This document shows, one piece after another, positions 48,892 through 58,075 of a DNA stretch of 64,000 nucleotides. Source of the DNA: JBEBGV01 sp040081265. GTDB lineage: Bacteria; Acidobacteriota; Vicinamibacteria; Vicinamibacterales; UBA2999. Under the pieces are notes generated by a model that was not told where the DNA came from, did not search any database, and worked only from the letters and a program-made list of their open reading frames with translations. Each line of letters opens with the position of its first letter. Position 1 is the stretch's first letter. The translations under genes and the position numbers were made by a program. The stretch lies in contig JBEBGV010000021.1 of NCBI GenBank assembly GCA_040081265.1, positions 1 to 64,000 of the forward strand, given 5' to 3'.

Positions 48892-49857
48892 ATGCAGATT
48901 CGAGCATTCGTCGTGGCGGTCGTATTGGTTGTCGGTGTAGCCGTGCAGGCGGCGGAGGCCCAGACCCAGACGCTCGTCCAACAGGTACGGGCCGCTCTGA
49001 ATACGCAGAACTTCGGCGAGGCCGAGCGCATCCTGACGGCATCCGAGCGGGTCGAAGGCCGCACGCCCATGTGGCTCGAAGCCTACTCATGGCTGGGAAG
49101 GGCCGCACTGGCCGCCAAACAGTACGACCGCGCAGACCGCTATGCGCAGCAGGCGCATCAGATGGCGCTGGCCGCCCTCAAGAGCCGCACGATGGACCAG
49201 GAGCCGCGCCTGCCGATCGCGCTCGGAGCCGCCATCGAAGTGCAGGGACATCTCCTCGCCGAGACGGGTGCCCGCAGCGAGGGCGTGGCCTTCCTGCAGC
49301 GCGAGTTCAACACCTACAAGTCCACCTCAATCGCCATGCGGATTCAGAAGAACCTGAACCTGCTGACGCTCGAGGGTACGCGTGCGCCGGAACTGGATCG
49401 CTCCGAAGGGCTGGGCGGCAAGACACTGTCGCTTGCCGACGTGAAGGGCAAGGTGACGGTGCTGTTCTTCTGGGCGCACTGGTGCCCGGACTGCAAGAAC
49501 GAAGCGCCCATCCTCGAGGCACTGCTCGACAAGTACAAGGGCCGCGACTTCGCCATCGTCGCGCCGACCCAGCGCTACGGGTACGCCGTGCGCGGCACCG
49601 ATGCCTCGCCGGCGGAAGAGAAGAAGCACATCGAGCAGGTGCGACAGCAGTACTACAGCTTCCTGCCGCAGGAAGCCGTACAGCTCGCGCCGGCCAACCA
49701 CCTGCGTTACGGCGTCAGCACGACACCAACGATGGTCGTCCTGGACCGCCAGGGGATTGTGCGCGCGTATCGGCCCGGCAACATGTCCCGGCAGGAGCTC
49801 GAGACACTGATCGATCGCTATCTCGCGCCGGGCACCGCCGGCCAGCCAGGACTCTGA
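48892..49857 (+). CDS. Exported TlpA-like thioredoxin-fold protein
   Basis: The ATG at 48892, after GGAGG, gives a 321-residue protein. A signal peptide (VVAVVLVVGVAVQAAEA) is followed by a helical TPR-like region of about 150 residues. The thioredoxin domain has KVTVLFFWAHWCPDCKNEAPIL with the redox pair WCPDC, and late VSTTPTMVVLDRQGIV with the cis-proline. TlpA/ResA types reduce disulfides in the periplasm, often for cytochrome c or oxidase copper-site maturation. It diverges from the cbb3/TsdA-like operon over about 115 bases, so it may serve haem or copper delivery there. That is inference. Confidence 0.85.
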   Translation: MQIRAFVVAVVLVVGVAVQAAEAQTQTLVQQVRAALNTQNFGEAERILTASERVEGRTPMWLEAYSWLGRAALAAKQYDRADRYAQQAHQMALAALKSRTMDQEPRLPIALGAAIEVQGHLLAETGARSEGVAFLQREFNTYKSTSIAMRIQKNLNLLTLEGTRAPELDRSEGLGGKTLSLADVKGKVTVLFFWAHWCPDCKNEAPILEALLDKYKGRDFAIVAPTQRYGYAVRGTDASPAEEKKHIEQVRQQYYSFLPQEAVQLAPANHLRYGVSTTPTMVVLDRQGIVRAYRPGNMSRQELETLIDRYLAPGTAGQPGL

Positions 49858-50756
49858 ATCGCCGGGTTATCGAGGTCGTAGACCGTGGCCTGAATCTCCT
49901 GGATCATGCCGTCGGCGACCTTGAAGAACTCCACCAGGATCTGCTTCCACTGGCCGATGTGCTGAACGGCGTGGCCCGCAGGACCGGTCGGTGCGGCCCC
50001 AGGTGTCTGCGGTGGCCGCGCGGGCGTGTCGAGGTTCATGACGCCTATCATCACGAGGATCCCACGCCCCTCGTCGAGCACCGGGTAGCGCCGGTCGGAC
50101 ACCATCAGCTTGTCGGCACCGAACCCACGCCGCAACTGGTCGTTGATGCTCATGGGCTGCGCACCTCCTGACGGCACACCGTTCTCGACGCGACGAGCCG
50201 TATCGGTAATGGGCGCCGGCTTGAACGCATCGGTCCCGGCCGTCGCCAGCGAATCGAGATAGGCAACGGCGGCGTTGCTCATCTCCTCGCGGGAGGCTTG
50301 CAGGGACGGTGGCACGTAGAGGTGGTACGGATTCGGGTCAATCAGCGCTTCCGGCGTCGAACGCTGGCCCTCGCCTGGACGAATGACCAGCGTTTCGATT
50401 TCGGTGATCTTCTCGTCCACGACCTTCAACCGAACGAAGAAGATCACCGGTCGGCCGCCGTCCGGCACCACGGCATTCGATACGGCGGACTCCTGCAGGG
50501 GATCGACCGCATCCAGCCGATAGGTTGCCTCTCCCGCCCGCTGCCACAGCCCTTCGCCGACCTTGGCCGGCGCGCCGTTCTCGGTGACGCGGACGTCCGG
50601 CGCGAGCGCAAGCCTGGACGTGTCGTGTTTGGCGAGCGCTTCGAAAAAATCATCCAGGATCACGTTCAGGCATACCCGCTCGCAGGGGGCTGCCCGAGCG
50701 ACGGTCGGCAGGCTGATGAAGGCAATCGCGACGATGGCGCGAACGAGGCTCTGCAT
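49818..50756 (-). CDS. Exported protein of unknown function (two SnoaL-like halves possible)
   Basis: The ATG at 50756 gives 312 residues with a signal peptide ending VARAAP. After it comes CERVCLNVILDDFFEALAKHDTS, reminiscent of NTF2/SnoaL-like proteins that start with a helix before a cone-shaped sheet, and the central part holds YPVLDEGRGILVMIGVMN and late HIGQWKQILVEFFKVADGMIQEIQATVYD. No catalytic residue can be named. The 3' ends of this gene and the TlpA-like gene overlap by 40 bases. A longer start at 50834 adds a tail without signal character and was rejected. Confidence 0.6.
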   Translation of the reverse strand: MQSLVRAIVAIAFISLPTVARAAPCERVCLNVILDDFFEALAKHDTSRLALAPDVRVTENGAPAKVGEGLWQRAGEATYRLDAVDPLQESAVSNAVVPDGGRPVIFFVRLKVVDEKITEIETLVIRPGEGQRSTPEALIDPNPYHLYVPPSLQASREEMSNAAVAYLDSLATAGTDAFKPAPITDTARRVENGVPSGGAQPMSINDQLRRGFGADKLMVSDRRYPVLDEGRGILVMIGVMNLDTPARPPQTPGAAPTGPAGHAVQHIGQWKQILVEFFKVADGMIQEIQATVYDLDNPAIQSPGWPAVPGAR

Positions 50757-50784
50757 GGCAGGGATGATATGACAGACTGGACCC

Positions 50785-51771
50785 ATGCCCGCCGTGAAGC
50801 CTGCCCTGAAGATTCTCACCGCCGCGGACGTCATCGCTCAGCTCACCGCCTTGCGCGAGCAGCAGCCCGTCAGGTTCACCGCCTTTTACTCCAGTCAGCT
50901 GGGCGGCATCGTCACCGACCCCGCGCTCATGGTGATTCCGTTCGACGACCACATGGTGCACCGCGGTCACGGCATCTTCGACACGGCGGGACTGGTGGGC
51001 GGGCGGATCTATGACCTGGAGGCGCACCTCGATCGATTTCTCCTCTCGGCTGAACGTTCGAGGCTGGAGCTGTTGGGTTCCCGCGACCACATGCGCGAGA
51101 TCATCATCGGCACCGCTGCCGCCAGCGGTCTGCGCGATGGCGCCATTCGCTATTGGCTGTCATCCGGCCCAGGCAGCCTGGAGTTGACGCCAGCTGCGGG
51201 TGCGCAGCCCGGGTTCTTCGTCATGATCTTCGGAGGCCTGTCGTACCCGCAGCGTTGGTACGCCGAAGGGCTGCGGGTGATGACGACGACCTATCCGATC
51301 AAGCCACCGCTCTACGCCATCACCAAGGCCACCAACTATCTGCCGAACGTGCTGATGCAGATGGAAGCCAAAGCCGCCGGGCTCGACAACGGCGTCTTCA
51401 TCGACGAATCGGGCTTCGTGGGCGAGAGTTCCAACATGAACGTGGCGTTCGTCACCCGCGACGGCGTGTTCCGCCACCCGAAGTTCGCGCGGGTGCTGCC
51501 GGGCTGCACCTCGCTACGGCTGCTGGAGTTGGCTCACTCGCTGGTCGGCACGGTGCTCACTGGCGTCGAGGTCTGCGACATTCCAGTTGCCGACGCGCGC
51601 GACGCACGGGAGATGTTCCTGATCGGCAGCTCCATCAAGGTCGCGCCGGTGGTCGAATGGGACGGCCGGCCGATCGGAGACGGCACGCCTGGCCCTGCCT
51701 CCCGCGCACTGCTGGCGCTTCTGGAGCAGGACATGCGCGAGGGCGATCGCCTGATCGACGTGCCGTACTAG
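50785..51771 (+). CDS. Class IV aminotransferase (branched-chain or D-amino acid type)
   Basis: This 328-residue PLP enzyme belongs to fold type IV. It has HMVHRGHGIFDTAGLVGGRIYDLEAHLDR near residue 55 (two blocks), AITKATNYLPNVLMQMEA with the PLP lysine near residue 182, and FIDESGFVGESSNMNVAFV near 210 followed by LPGCTSLRLLELA. That is the plan of IlvE/DAAT/PabC enzymes. The substrate is not certain from sequence. It reads away from the preceding exported-protein gene with about 30 bases between them. Its stop is followed by a palindromic spacer before htpG. Confidence 0.88.
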   Translation: MPAVKPALKILTAADVIAQLTALREQQPVRFTAFYSSQLGGIVTDPALMVIPFDDHMVHRGHGIFDTAGLVGGRIYDLEAHLDRFLLSAERSRLELLGSRDHMREIIIGTAAASGLRDGAIRYWLSSGPGSLELTPAAGAQPGFFVMIFGGLSYPQRWYAEGLRVMTTTYPIKPPLYAITKATNYLPNVLMQMEAKAAGLDNGVFIDESGFVGESSNMNVAFVTRDGVFRHPKFARVLPGCTSLRLLELAHSLVGTVLTGVEVCDIPVADARDAREMFLIGSSIKVAPVVEWDGRPIGDGTPGPASRALLALLEQDMREGDRLIDVPY

Positions 51772-51785
51772 GCTCTGTCATGTAG

Positions 51786-51860
51786 GGCGCCCCTTCCGCC
51801 TACGCCAAGGCTACGGCGGACCGCCGAAGCGCAGAGCGCGAAGGCTGGTTACGGGGCGCC
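51786..51860. repeat. GC-rich nested inverted repeat between convergent genes
   Basis: Outer arms GGCGCCCC (51786-51793) and GGGGCGCC (51853-51860) flank an inner pair CCGCC (51796-51800) and GGCGG (51815-51819), with GCC-AA-GGC inside. The right outer arm lies within the end of htpG. It could end transcription from both sides or be a dispersed palindromic element like those common in GC-rich genomes. Confidence 0.55.
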
Positions 51861-53789
51861 TGGCACCCACAGTTTTGACGGACCCTCACCGGCGAGGGTG
51901 AGCATCAGCTCGTTGAGCCGCTTCACGAAGCTCGCCGGGTCGTCCAGCTGCCCGCCTTCGGCGAGCGTTGCCTGATCGAACAGGATCTGGCTCCAGTCCG
52001 TGAACCGGGCCTGGTCGGTCTCGTTCCCCAGGCGCTTCACCAGCGGGTGACTCACGTTGATTTCGAGGACCGGCTTGGTGCCGGGCACAGCCTGCCCGGC
52101 GGCCTTGAGGATCCGCTCGAGGTTGGTGCCAGGCCCGTACCCGTCGCTCACGAGGCAGGCGGGCGAGTCGGTCAGACGCTCGGTGGTGCGAACCGCACTC
52201 GCGCGGTCCTTGAGCACGGCCTGAATCCGCTCCAGCAGGGGAGCCGCCTCTTCCGACGCCTTTGCCTGATCGTCTTTGGACGCCTCCCCGAGCTTGCTGA
52301 GGTCGAGGCTTCCCTTGGCCACCGATTGCAGGGACTTGCCGTCGAACTCGGTGAGGGTCGACACCACCCACTCGTCGATGCGGTCGTACATCAGCAGCAC
52401 CTCAACCCCGAGCTTGTTGAAGATCTCGAGATGCGGACTGTTCTTTGCCGCGGCGAACCCGTCGGCGGTGATGTAGTAGATGGTGTCCTGGTGTTCCTTC
52501 ATCCGGCCGATGTAGTCGGCGAGTGACACGACCTGTGCGTCGCTACCCTCACGAGTCGACGCAAAGCGCAGCAGCCGCGCAATGCGGTCCTGGTTCGCGT
52601 GATCCTCAGCGGCGCCTTCCTTGAGCACGCGGCCAAACGTCTTCCAGAACGTGGCGTACTTCTCGGGCTCCTTCACCGCCAGGTCTTCGAGCAACGAGAG
52701 GATGCGCTTGGTTGACGCCGTCTTGATGTTCTGGACCTCTCGGGACTGCTGGAGGATCTCGCGCGAGACGTTGAGCGGCAGATCGCTCGAGTCGATGATC
52801 CCGCGCACGAACCGCAGGTACGGCGGCATCAGGTCCTCGGCATCGTCCATGATGAAGACGCGCCGGACGTACAGCTTGATGCCACGTCGATGCTCGCGGT
52901 CCCAGAGATCGAAGGGGGCCTGGCTGGGGATGTAGAACAGCTGGGTGTATTCGTGTCGGCCCTCGACCCGGGCGTGCACGTGGGCGAGCGGCGGCTCAAA
53001 ATCATGCGCCACGTGCTTGTAGAACTCGTTGTACTGGTCGTCGGAGATGTCGGCCTTCGACCTGGACCACAGCGCTGAGGCCTGGTTGATCTGCTCGTCC
53101 TCGGCGGTCAGCACCTGCTTCTGCGCGTCTTTATCCCATGTCTCTTTCTTCATGAGAATGGGGACCGTGATGTGGTCGGAGTACTTGCGGAGGATGGCGC
53201 GCAGCCGCACGCCCGAGAGCAGCTCGTCTTCGTCAGTGCGCAGGTGCAGCACGACGTCGGTGCCGCGGGCGGGCCGCTCCACCGTCTCCACCGTATAGTC
53301 ACCTTCGCCGGCACTCTCCCAGCGCACGCCGTGCTCGGGCCCAAGGCCGGCGCGGCGCGTGGTCAGGGTGACGCGGTTGGCGACGATGAAGGCGGAGTAG
53401 AAGCCGACGCCGAACTGGCCGATCAGGTTCGCGTCTTTGGCTTTGTCCGAGGCGAGCTGCTGGAAGAACTCCCGCGTGCCCGATTTGGCGATCGTGCCGA
53501 TGTGGTCAATGACCTCCTGGCGCGACATGCCGATGCCGTTGTCGGCGATCGTGATGGTGCGGGCGAGGGGGTCGTAACTGACATGAATCTTCAGGTCCGG
53601 ATCGTGCTCGAACAGGGCCGGGTCGGCCAGGGCCTCGAAGCGCAGTTTGTCTGCGGCGTCCGAGGCGTTCGAGACCAGTTCGCGGAGGAAGATTTCCTTG
53701 TTCCCGTAGAGGGAATGCACCATCAGGTGGAGGAGTTGCTTCACCTCCGCCTGGAAGCCCATCGTTTCTCGTGTCGAGGCTGAGTCCAT
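51849..53789 (-). CDS. htpG: Molecular chaperone HtpG (Hsp90)
   Basis: This 646-residue chaperone has GGAGG before its ATG. The N-terminal ATPase domain shows FLRELVSNASDAADKLR, TIADNGIGMSRQEVIDHIGT, and GQFGVGFYSAFIVA. The middle domain has RGIIDSSDLPLNVSREILQQS and KLYVRRVFIMDDAEDL. These are the classic Hsp90 blocks. It folds or protects client proteins, usually under heat or oxidative stress. Length matches the family (about 620-640). It lacks the C-terminal MEEVD tail, as all bacterial members do. The start diverges from the large exported-protein gene across 66 bases. Confidence 0.97.
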   Translation of the reverse strand: MDSASTRETMGFQAEVKQLLHLMVHSLYGNKEIFLRELVSNASDAADKLRFEALADPALFEHDPDLKIHVSYDPLARTITIADNGIGMSRQEVIDHIGTIAKSGTREFFQQLASDKAKDANLIGQFGVGFYSAFIVANRVTLTTRRAGLGPEHGVRWESAGEGDYTVETVERPARGTDVVLHLRTDEDELLSGVRLRAILRKYSDHITVPILMKKETWDKDAQKQVLTAEDEQINQASALWSRSKADISDDQYNEFYKHVAHDFEPPLAHVHARVEGRHEYTQLFYIPSQAPFDLWDREHRRGIKLYVRRVFIMDDAEDLMPPYLRFVRGIIDSSDLPLNVSREILQQSREVQNIKTASTKRILSLLEDLAVKEPEKYATFWKTFGRVLKEGAAEDHANQDRIARLLRFASTREGSDAQVVSLADYIGRMKEHQDTIYYITADGFAAAKNSPHLEIFNKLGVEVLLMYDRIDEWVVSTLTEFDGKSLQSVAKGSLDLSKLGEASKDDQAKASEEAAPLLERIQAVLKDRASAVRTTERLTDSPACLVSDGYGPGTNLERILKAAGQAVPGTKPVLEINVSHPLVKRLGNETDQARFTDWSQILFDQATLAEGGQLDDPASFVKRLNELMLTLAGEGPSKLWVPGAP

Positions 53790-53855
53790 TCCTCCATTTT
53801 AGCGGCGTCATTGACTCCCCTGGGGGGCGCGGCCAGAATACGCCCAACCTCCCCC

Positions 53856-56800
53856 ATGCTTCCCCGGACGCTCGCGCTGTTTGCAGCACTCAGTCTTTCG
53901 GTTCCCACGGCATTTGCCCAGACACCTGATTGGTCCGGCATCCTCGTCGTGACCGGTGCGCTCTCGCTGATTGACGTCCCTGCCGGCGAGGGGCGGGCGC
54001 TCACGCTGCCGCGACTCATCCGCGTGTTGCATGCGGTACCGTTTCAGGAAGACTCGCAGCCAAGTGGCTATGCCGAGCTTCAAGCCACGCTCACCCAACT
54101 GGCCGCCTTCGATGTCGAGGTTCGTCGTGCCCCTCGCGGCCTCAGCCTGGCGATGGCGGGTACCAACACCGAGCGCGACATCCTGCAGGACATCTGCGCG
54201 CGGCTCGGTGTGCGACTTCGCGAGCGGCAGAAGACATTTGTCCTCGAGCTCAAATCAGGGAGCGACGAGGCGGCCCTCCGCGCACGTCTGCTTCGTCTGG
54301 GCATCGATGTCCCGAACCTCGTCACGCGAGTGAACCGTGGAGAGACGGTCCAGGTGGCTGCGACCACCGACACGTTCCCGTCGCCGCTGTCACTCCAGGA
54401 GTGGGGGCGAGTGCTGCAGCAGCCGGTCACCGAGACGACGCTCTTTGGTGCGATCGTGCTCGACCGGCGCGCCGCGCTGCTGTTTCTGGGGCTGAGCGCG
54501 ATGTCTGCCGAGACGCGCCAGGTGCTGTCGCGCAGCCCAGACCTGCTGCGTGGTCTGTATGAGGAGGCGGCTCCCATCATGGCCAGCACGGGAGGCGCCC
54601 TGCGAATCGACCCCGGTGGCAGAGTGATCCCGCCAGGTGGCCCTGACGCGGTGGCGCTGTGGGAAGCACTCCTTGACGAGAAGGTGACCGATACTGCCGG
54701 CTTCGTTCGGGCGCTGTTCACGAAGAACAGTGGTCGCCTCGCGTATCTCTACGACACGGTCGAACAACTGGACCCCGCGAAACAACGCTTCGCGCTGGGC
54801 CTGTGGCTGCCCGCGGACCGGCGCGTCGAGCGTCTGCGGGCGCTTGCCGATGCGTACGCCAGGGTGGATCCGCAGTGGATTGTCCAGGATCGCCCGTTCG
54901 CGCGGCCCAACGAGGACGCGACGACCATGCTGGCGCTGGCCGTGGTGACTCCCGCCGGATCGCCAGCAGAGCCGATGGCTCGCAAGCTCTGGGCGCGTGC
55001 GTTTGAAGGGCGTGACATTCCAGCACCCGCCGCCGACCTGGTGCGGCGTGCAGATGAAGAGGGCAGCCTGGATGCGGCATGGTTGGCGGAGCAGGTGTCG
55101 GTCGAGGAGGTTCCTGAACGCGCGGCGCGCCTTGGACAACTGGCATTCGGGCAGCGTGTGTTTGCAAACGCTCCCTCCGACACGATGGAGGACGTCCTCG
55201 TGGCGCTGCGCGGGGTCGCGCGGTATCCATCGCTGCTGCTGACCCTGGAGCGCATGGGCGTTCGCACTCCGGGAGTGTACGCCCGCGCGATCCGCGTGGC
55301 ACAGGCGCTCGAGCAGATCGACGACCTCGACCGTGCGCACGTTGCGCTGGCACAGTTTCAAGGGGCCGTCGCGCTGCTGGACGGTGTGGCGCGGGCCCAG
55401 GGGTGGCCACAAGAACGCGCCGAGGAACTGGTGATAGCCCTGGCCAGCACACCGCTCGTGGACGGCAGGTTCGACGGCGGTGTGCTCGACTGGATCGAAA
55501 ACAACCTGTTGCCGGCACTGCCGGCGATAGACGGGCCCGGTGGCGCCGATCTGCGGCTCGTGGTCGCGCTCGCGCAGGATGCACCCACGGTGACGCGATT
55601 TCAGTGGGAAGGCACCGCGTATGTGACTGATGTGGGTGCCACCGAGCGGCGCAATGTCGTAGAGGTGCGTCGGCGACAGGGCGGTACGTCGCTCGATACC
55701 CTACTCACGCTTCGCACGGCCACACGAGAGCTGGCCCGGGCGTCGACGGTAGAAGTCGTCAAGCGGCTCACCGGGACCCTGCGCACGATCGGTGGTCTGC
55801 TGGCGCCCGCGCGCACCTGGGCCGGTGGCTCGACCGAAGCTCTCGACGTGTCGCGCGCAGTGGACCGTGCTGTGCGAGACCTTGGCCGCATTACAAGGCC
55901 GCAGGACGTAAGTAAGGCGCTCGAAGCGGTCGTGCCGCTGGCACGCGTAGCCGATGCGCTCGGCGCCGAGACGCTGGCGGCGATGGCCTACATCCCAGCT
56001 CTCGGTGACGCCTCGAGTCTGATCGGTCCCGATGCCGATCTGTCCAAGCGTCATGCGTTTGGCATACCCACGGCACGTGGCACGCGAGAGCCCCTGGCGG
56101 CATGGCAGCGGCCACGGGTTGGCGGCGCCGCCGCCGCTGGGCAGGCGCTCACCGGTTCGTTGCTGGGGCTGGACCTGGGTCTGGTGCGCCGCCGGCTGCG
56201 GCGCATGGCTGTCGATACCATTCCGGCCGCGCCGAAGTTGAACTCGAACTACCGAGACGTGTTCGCGCAGACACTGAGCCTTCTGGGCCACCGGGTGCTC
56301 TACGACGTGCAGTTGCGGGAGGTCGCTGCCGCTGTCACGCGTGGACGAGAGATGGTCAGCGACGTCGGCCTGTCGGCGGTTGACCGCGCCGCGCTCGCCC
56401 GACGGGTGGGCATGGACGGGTTGCGGTCATCCACGCTGTCGTGGGTGGCTGGGCGCGAGCCCGCGCGCGTGCCGGCGATGTTCTCGATGGCTGAACTCTA
56501 CGCGCTTGGACGCCGGCAGGACGAGGCGCCACAGGCGTATGGCGTGTCGCAGGAGCCCTTCTTGCTCTGCTACTGCCTGGCGCTGCCGGCGACGCGGCAG
56601 TGGGCGAGTGTGACCGGTCGGCCCGGCCTCGGGCAGCTCGCCACCGCTGTTCCAGACGTGGGCCTGCGTGTCGTGGAACTGCTCGCCGCGCTTGATCTTC
56701 CCGCCGCGCTCTATCCTGGCGTGCTCTCGATGGCGCTGCAGGAGTACGTGGATACGGTGCCCGCCGCTTACGACGACGATTGGCTGGCTCTGACCGGACG

Positions 56801-56903
56801 CGCCGCAGCCATCACACGCGAGCGGATTGAAGACTACGTGTCGGCGCTCGTGGCCAGCGGTCCGGTGCGCCTCGACCAGCCCATACCAGGGAGTGTGCCG
56901 TGA
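53856..56903 (+). CDS. Large exported helical protein of unknown family
   Basis: The ATG at 53856 gives about 1,015 residues. A signal peptide (LALFAALSLSVPTAFAQ) is followed by a long, mostly helical, alanine/leucine/arginine-rich chain without a domain I can name. A small beta-rich part near residue 590 (VTRFQWEGTAYVTDVGATER) breaks it. There is one CYC pair in FLLCYCLALP. Its stop overlaps the GTG of the VWFA gene (GTGA), so the two are translationally coupled, and it may be the scaffold for that protein. No Shine-Dalgarno site is evident. A TTG at 53811 is less likely. Confidence 0.7.
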   Translation: MLPRTLALFAALSLSVPTAFAQTPDWSGILVVTGALSLIDVPAGEGRALTLPRLIRVLHAVPFQEDSQPSGYAELQATLTQLAAFDVEVRRAPRGLSLAMAGTNTERDILQDICARLGVRLRERQKTFVLELKSGSDEAALRARLLRLGIDVPNLVTRVNRGETVQVAATTDTFPSPLSLQEWGRVLQQPVTETTLFGAIVLDRRAALLFLGLSAMSAETRQVLSRSPDLLRGLYEEAAPIMASTGGALRIDPGGRVIPPGGPDAVALWEALLDEKVTDTAGFVRALFTKNSGRLAYLYDTVEQLDPAKQRFALGLWLPADRRVERLRALADAYARVDPQWIVQDRPFARPNEDATTMLALAVVTPAGSPAEPMARKLWARAFEGRDIPAPAADLVRRADEEGSLDAAWLAEQVSVEEVPERAARLGQLAFGQRVFANAPSDTMEDVLVALRGVARYPSLLLTLERMGVRTPGVYARAIRVAQALEQIDDLDRAHVALAQFQGAVALLDGVARAQGWPQERAEELVIALASTPLVDGRFDGGVLDWIENNLLPALPAIDGPGGADLRLVVALAQDAPTVTRFQWEGTAYVTDVGATERRNVVEVRRRQGGTSLDTLLTLRTATRELARASTVEVVKRLTGTLRTIGGLLAPARTWAGGSTEALDVSRAVDRAVRDLGRITRPQDVSKALEAVVPLARVADALGAETLAAMAYIPALGDASSLIGPDADLSKRHAFGIPTARGTREPLAAWQRPRVGGAAAAGQALTGSLLGLDLGLVRRRLRRMAVDTIPAAPKLNSNYRDVFAQTLSLLGHRVLYDVQLREVAAAVTRGREMVSDVGLSAVDRAALARRVGMDGLRSSTLSWVAGREPARVPAMFSMAELYALGRRQDEAPQAYGVSQEPFLLCYCLALPATRQWASVTGRPGLGQLATAVPDVGLRVVELLAALDLPAALYPGVLSMALQEYVDTVPAAYDDDWLALTGRAAAITRERIEDYVSALVASGPVRLDQPIPGSVP

Positions 56904-58051
56904 GACGGTTGGTTGCAGTGCTGATTGTGGTTGTCGCTGCGACCGGTGTCCTCAGTCGCGCCCAGTCCGCGCCGACGCTGCGCTTTACTTCGCCAACGGC
57001 AGGGACGTATCTGACCGGCGCCGTGACGCTTCGCGTCGACCTCGAGGGTGCCAGCATTGGTGTGCTCGAGGACGTGACGTTTTTTGCCGACGGGCGGCAG
57101 ATCTGCGTGGCGCCAGGCAATCGGCCGCAATGCGAGTGGGACGCCGGAGCGAACCTGAAGGAACACGTGCTGCGCGCGGTCGGGCGATTGAAAGTGGGCG
57201 GGCGGTTGATCGCCAACGTGCGGACCAGCGCAGTCCAGTATGCCGAGTCGTCGGTCGTCAACATCGTGCAGGCCAACGTCTTCGTGACCGAGGGTGGGCG
57301 CTTCGTGAAGGGGCTGACGCGCGAGGCGTTCCGGCTGCTCGACGATCGGCAGCCGCGGCAGGTGACCGGGTTCTCGCCCGCGGGAAGCCCGATCGAAGTG
57401 GTGCTGGCACTGGACGTGAGCGGCAGCATGGCCGACGCGCTTGGCGATGTGAAGGTGGCTGCCAAGACCTTCCTGGCTGCGCTCGGTCCTCAGGACCAGG
57501 TGACGGTGGTGGCCTTCAACGACAGCATGTTCACGCTGGTGCGTCGGGAAACGTCGAGAGAAGCACGCGAGGCGGCGATCGATGGCCTGAGCGCGTTTGG
57601 TGGGACGGCCCTGTACGACGTCATCGTGCGGGCGCTCGAGCAACTGGGCCAGCAGCCCGGGCGCCGGGCGCTGGTGCTGCTGAGCGATGGCGAGGATCGC
57701 TCGAGTCAGGCCACCTTCGCGCAGGTGCAGGACCTGGTGAGACGCTCGGATGCCACGCTCTTTGCCGTGGGGCTCGGGCGTGGGGCGAGCGTGCAGGAAC
57801 TGAAGGAAAAACTCGAGGCCCTCGCCGAGACCAGTGGCGGTCGGGTGTTATTTGCCGAACGGAGTGACGGACTGAAAGTGCCGTTCGCCGAGGTGGTCGA
57901 AGACCTTGCCAGTCAGTACACGCTGTCATTCGCGCCGAATGCCGACGGCAAGGAGCACGAACTCCGCGTTGAACTACCGGGTCGCAACGCTCGTATCCGA
58001 GCGCGGAAGAGCTACACGGTCGCCAACGCGGGTGTTCCTGCAGCGCGGTGA
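56900..58051 (+). CDS. Acidobacterial-type VWFA protein
   Basis: This 383-residue exported protein has a signal peptide (VAVLIVVVAATGVLSRA). An Ig-like domain covers about 25-125. From residue 126 it matches the VWFA-related proteins known mainly from Acidobacteriota: VFVTEGGRFVKGLTREAFRLL, then the MIDAS motif LDVSGSMAD (D172, S174, S176), GGTALYD and LLSDGEDRSS. A C-terminal domain ends in RKSYTV. The metal site suggests divalent-ion-dependent protein binding in the envelope. It starts at GTG within the stop of the large partner gene. Confidence 0.87.
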   Translation: MRRLVAVLIVVVAATGVLSRAQSAPTLRFTSPTAGTYLTGAVTLRVDLEGASIGVLEDVTFFADGRQICVAPGNRPQCEWDAGANLKEHVLRAVGRLKVGGRLIANVRTSAVQYAESSVVNIVQANVFVTEGGRFVKGLTREAFRLLDDRQPRQVTGFSPAGSPIEVVLALDVSGSMADALGDVKVAAKTFLAALGPQDQVTVVAFNDSMFTLVRRETSREAREAAIDGLSAFGGTALYDVIVRALEQLGQQPGRRALVLLSDGEDRSSQATFAQVQDLVRRSDATLFAVGLGRGASVQELKEKLEALAETSGGRVLFAERSDGLKVPFAEVVEDLASQYTLSFAPNADGKEHELRVELPGRNARIRARKSYTVANAGVPAAR

Positions 58052-58075
58052 CAGCCAGCCGTGCGAGTACGTCGC

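Noticed and set aside
53856..56903. Large protein considered as a HEAT or TPR repeat scaffold.
   Set aside because: Helices are present but no regular repeat could be counted by eye, so no family was assigned.
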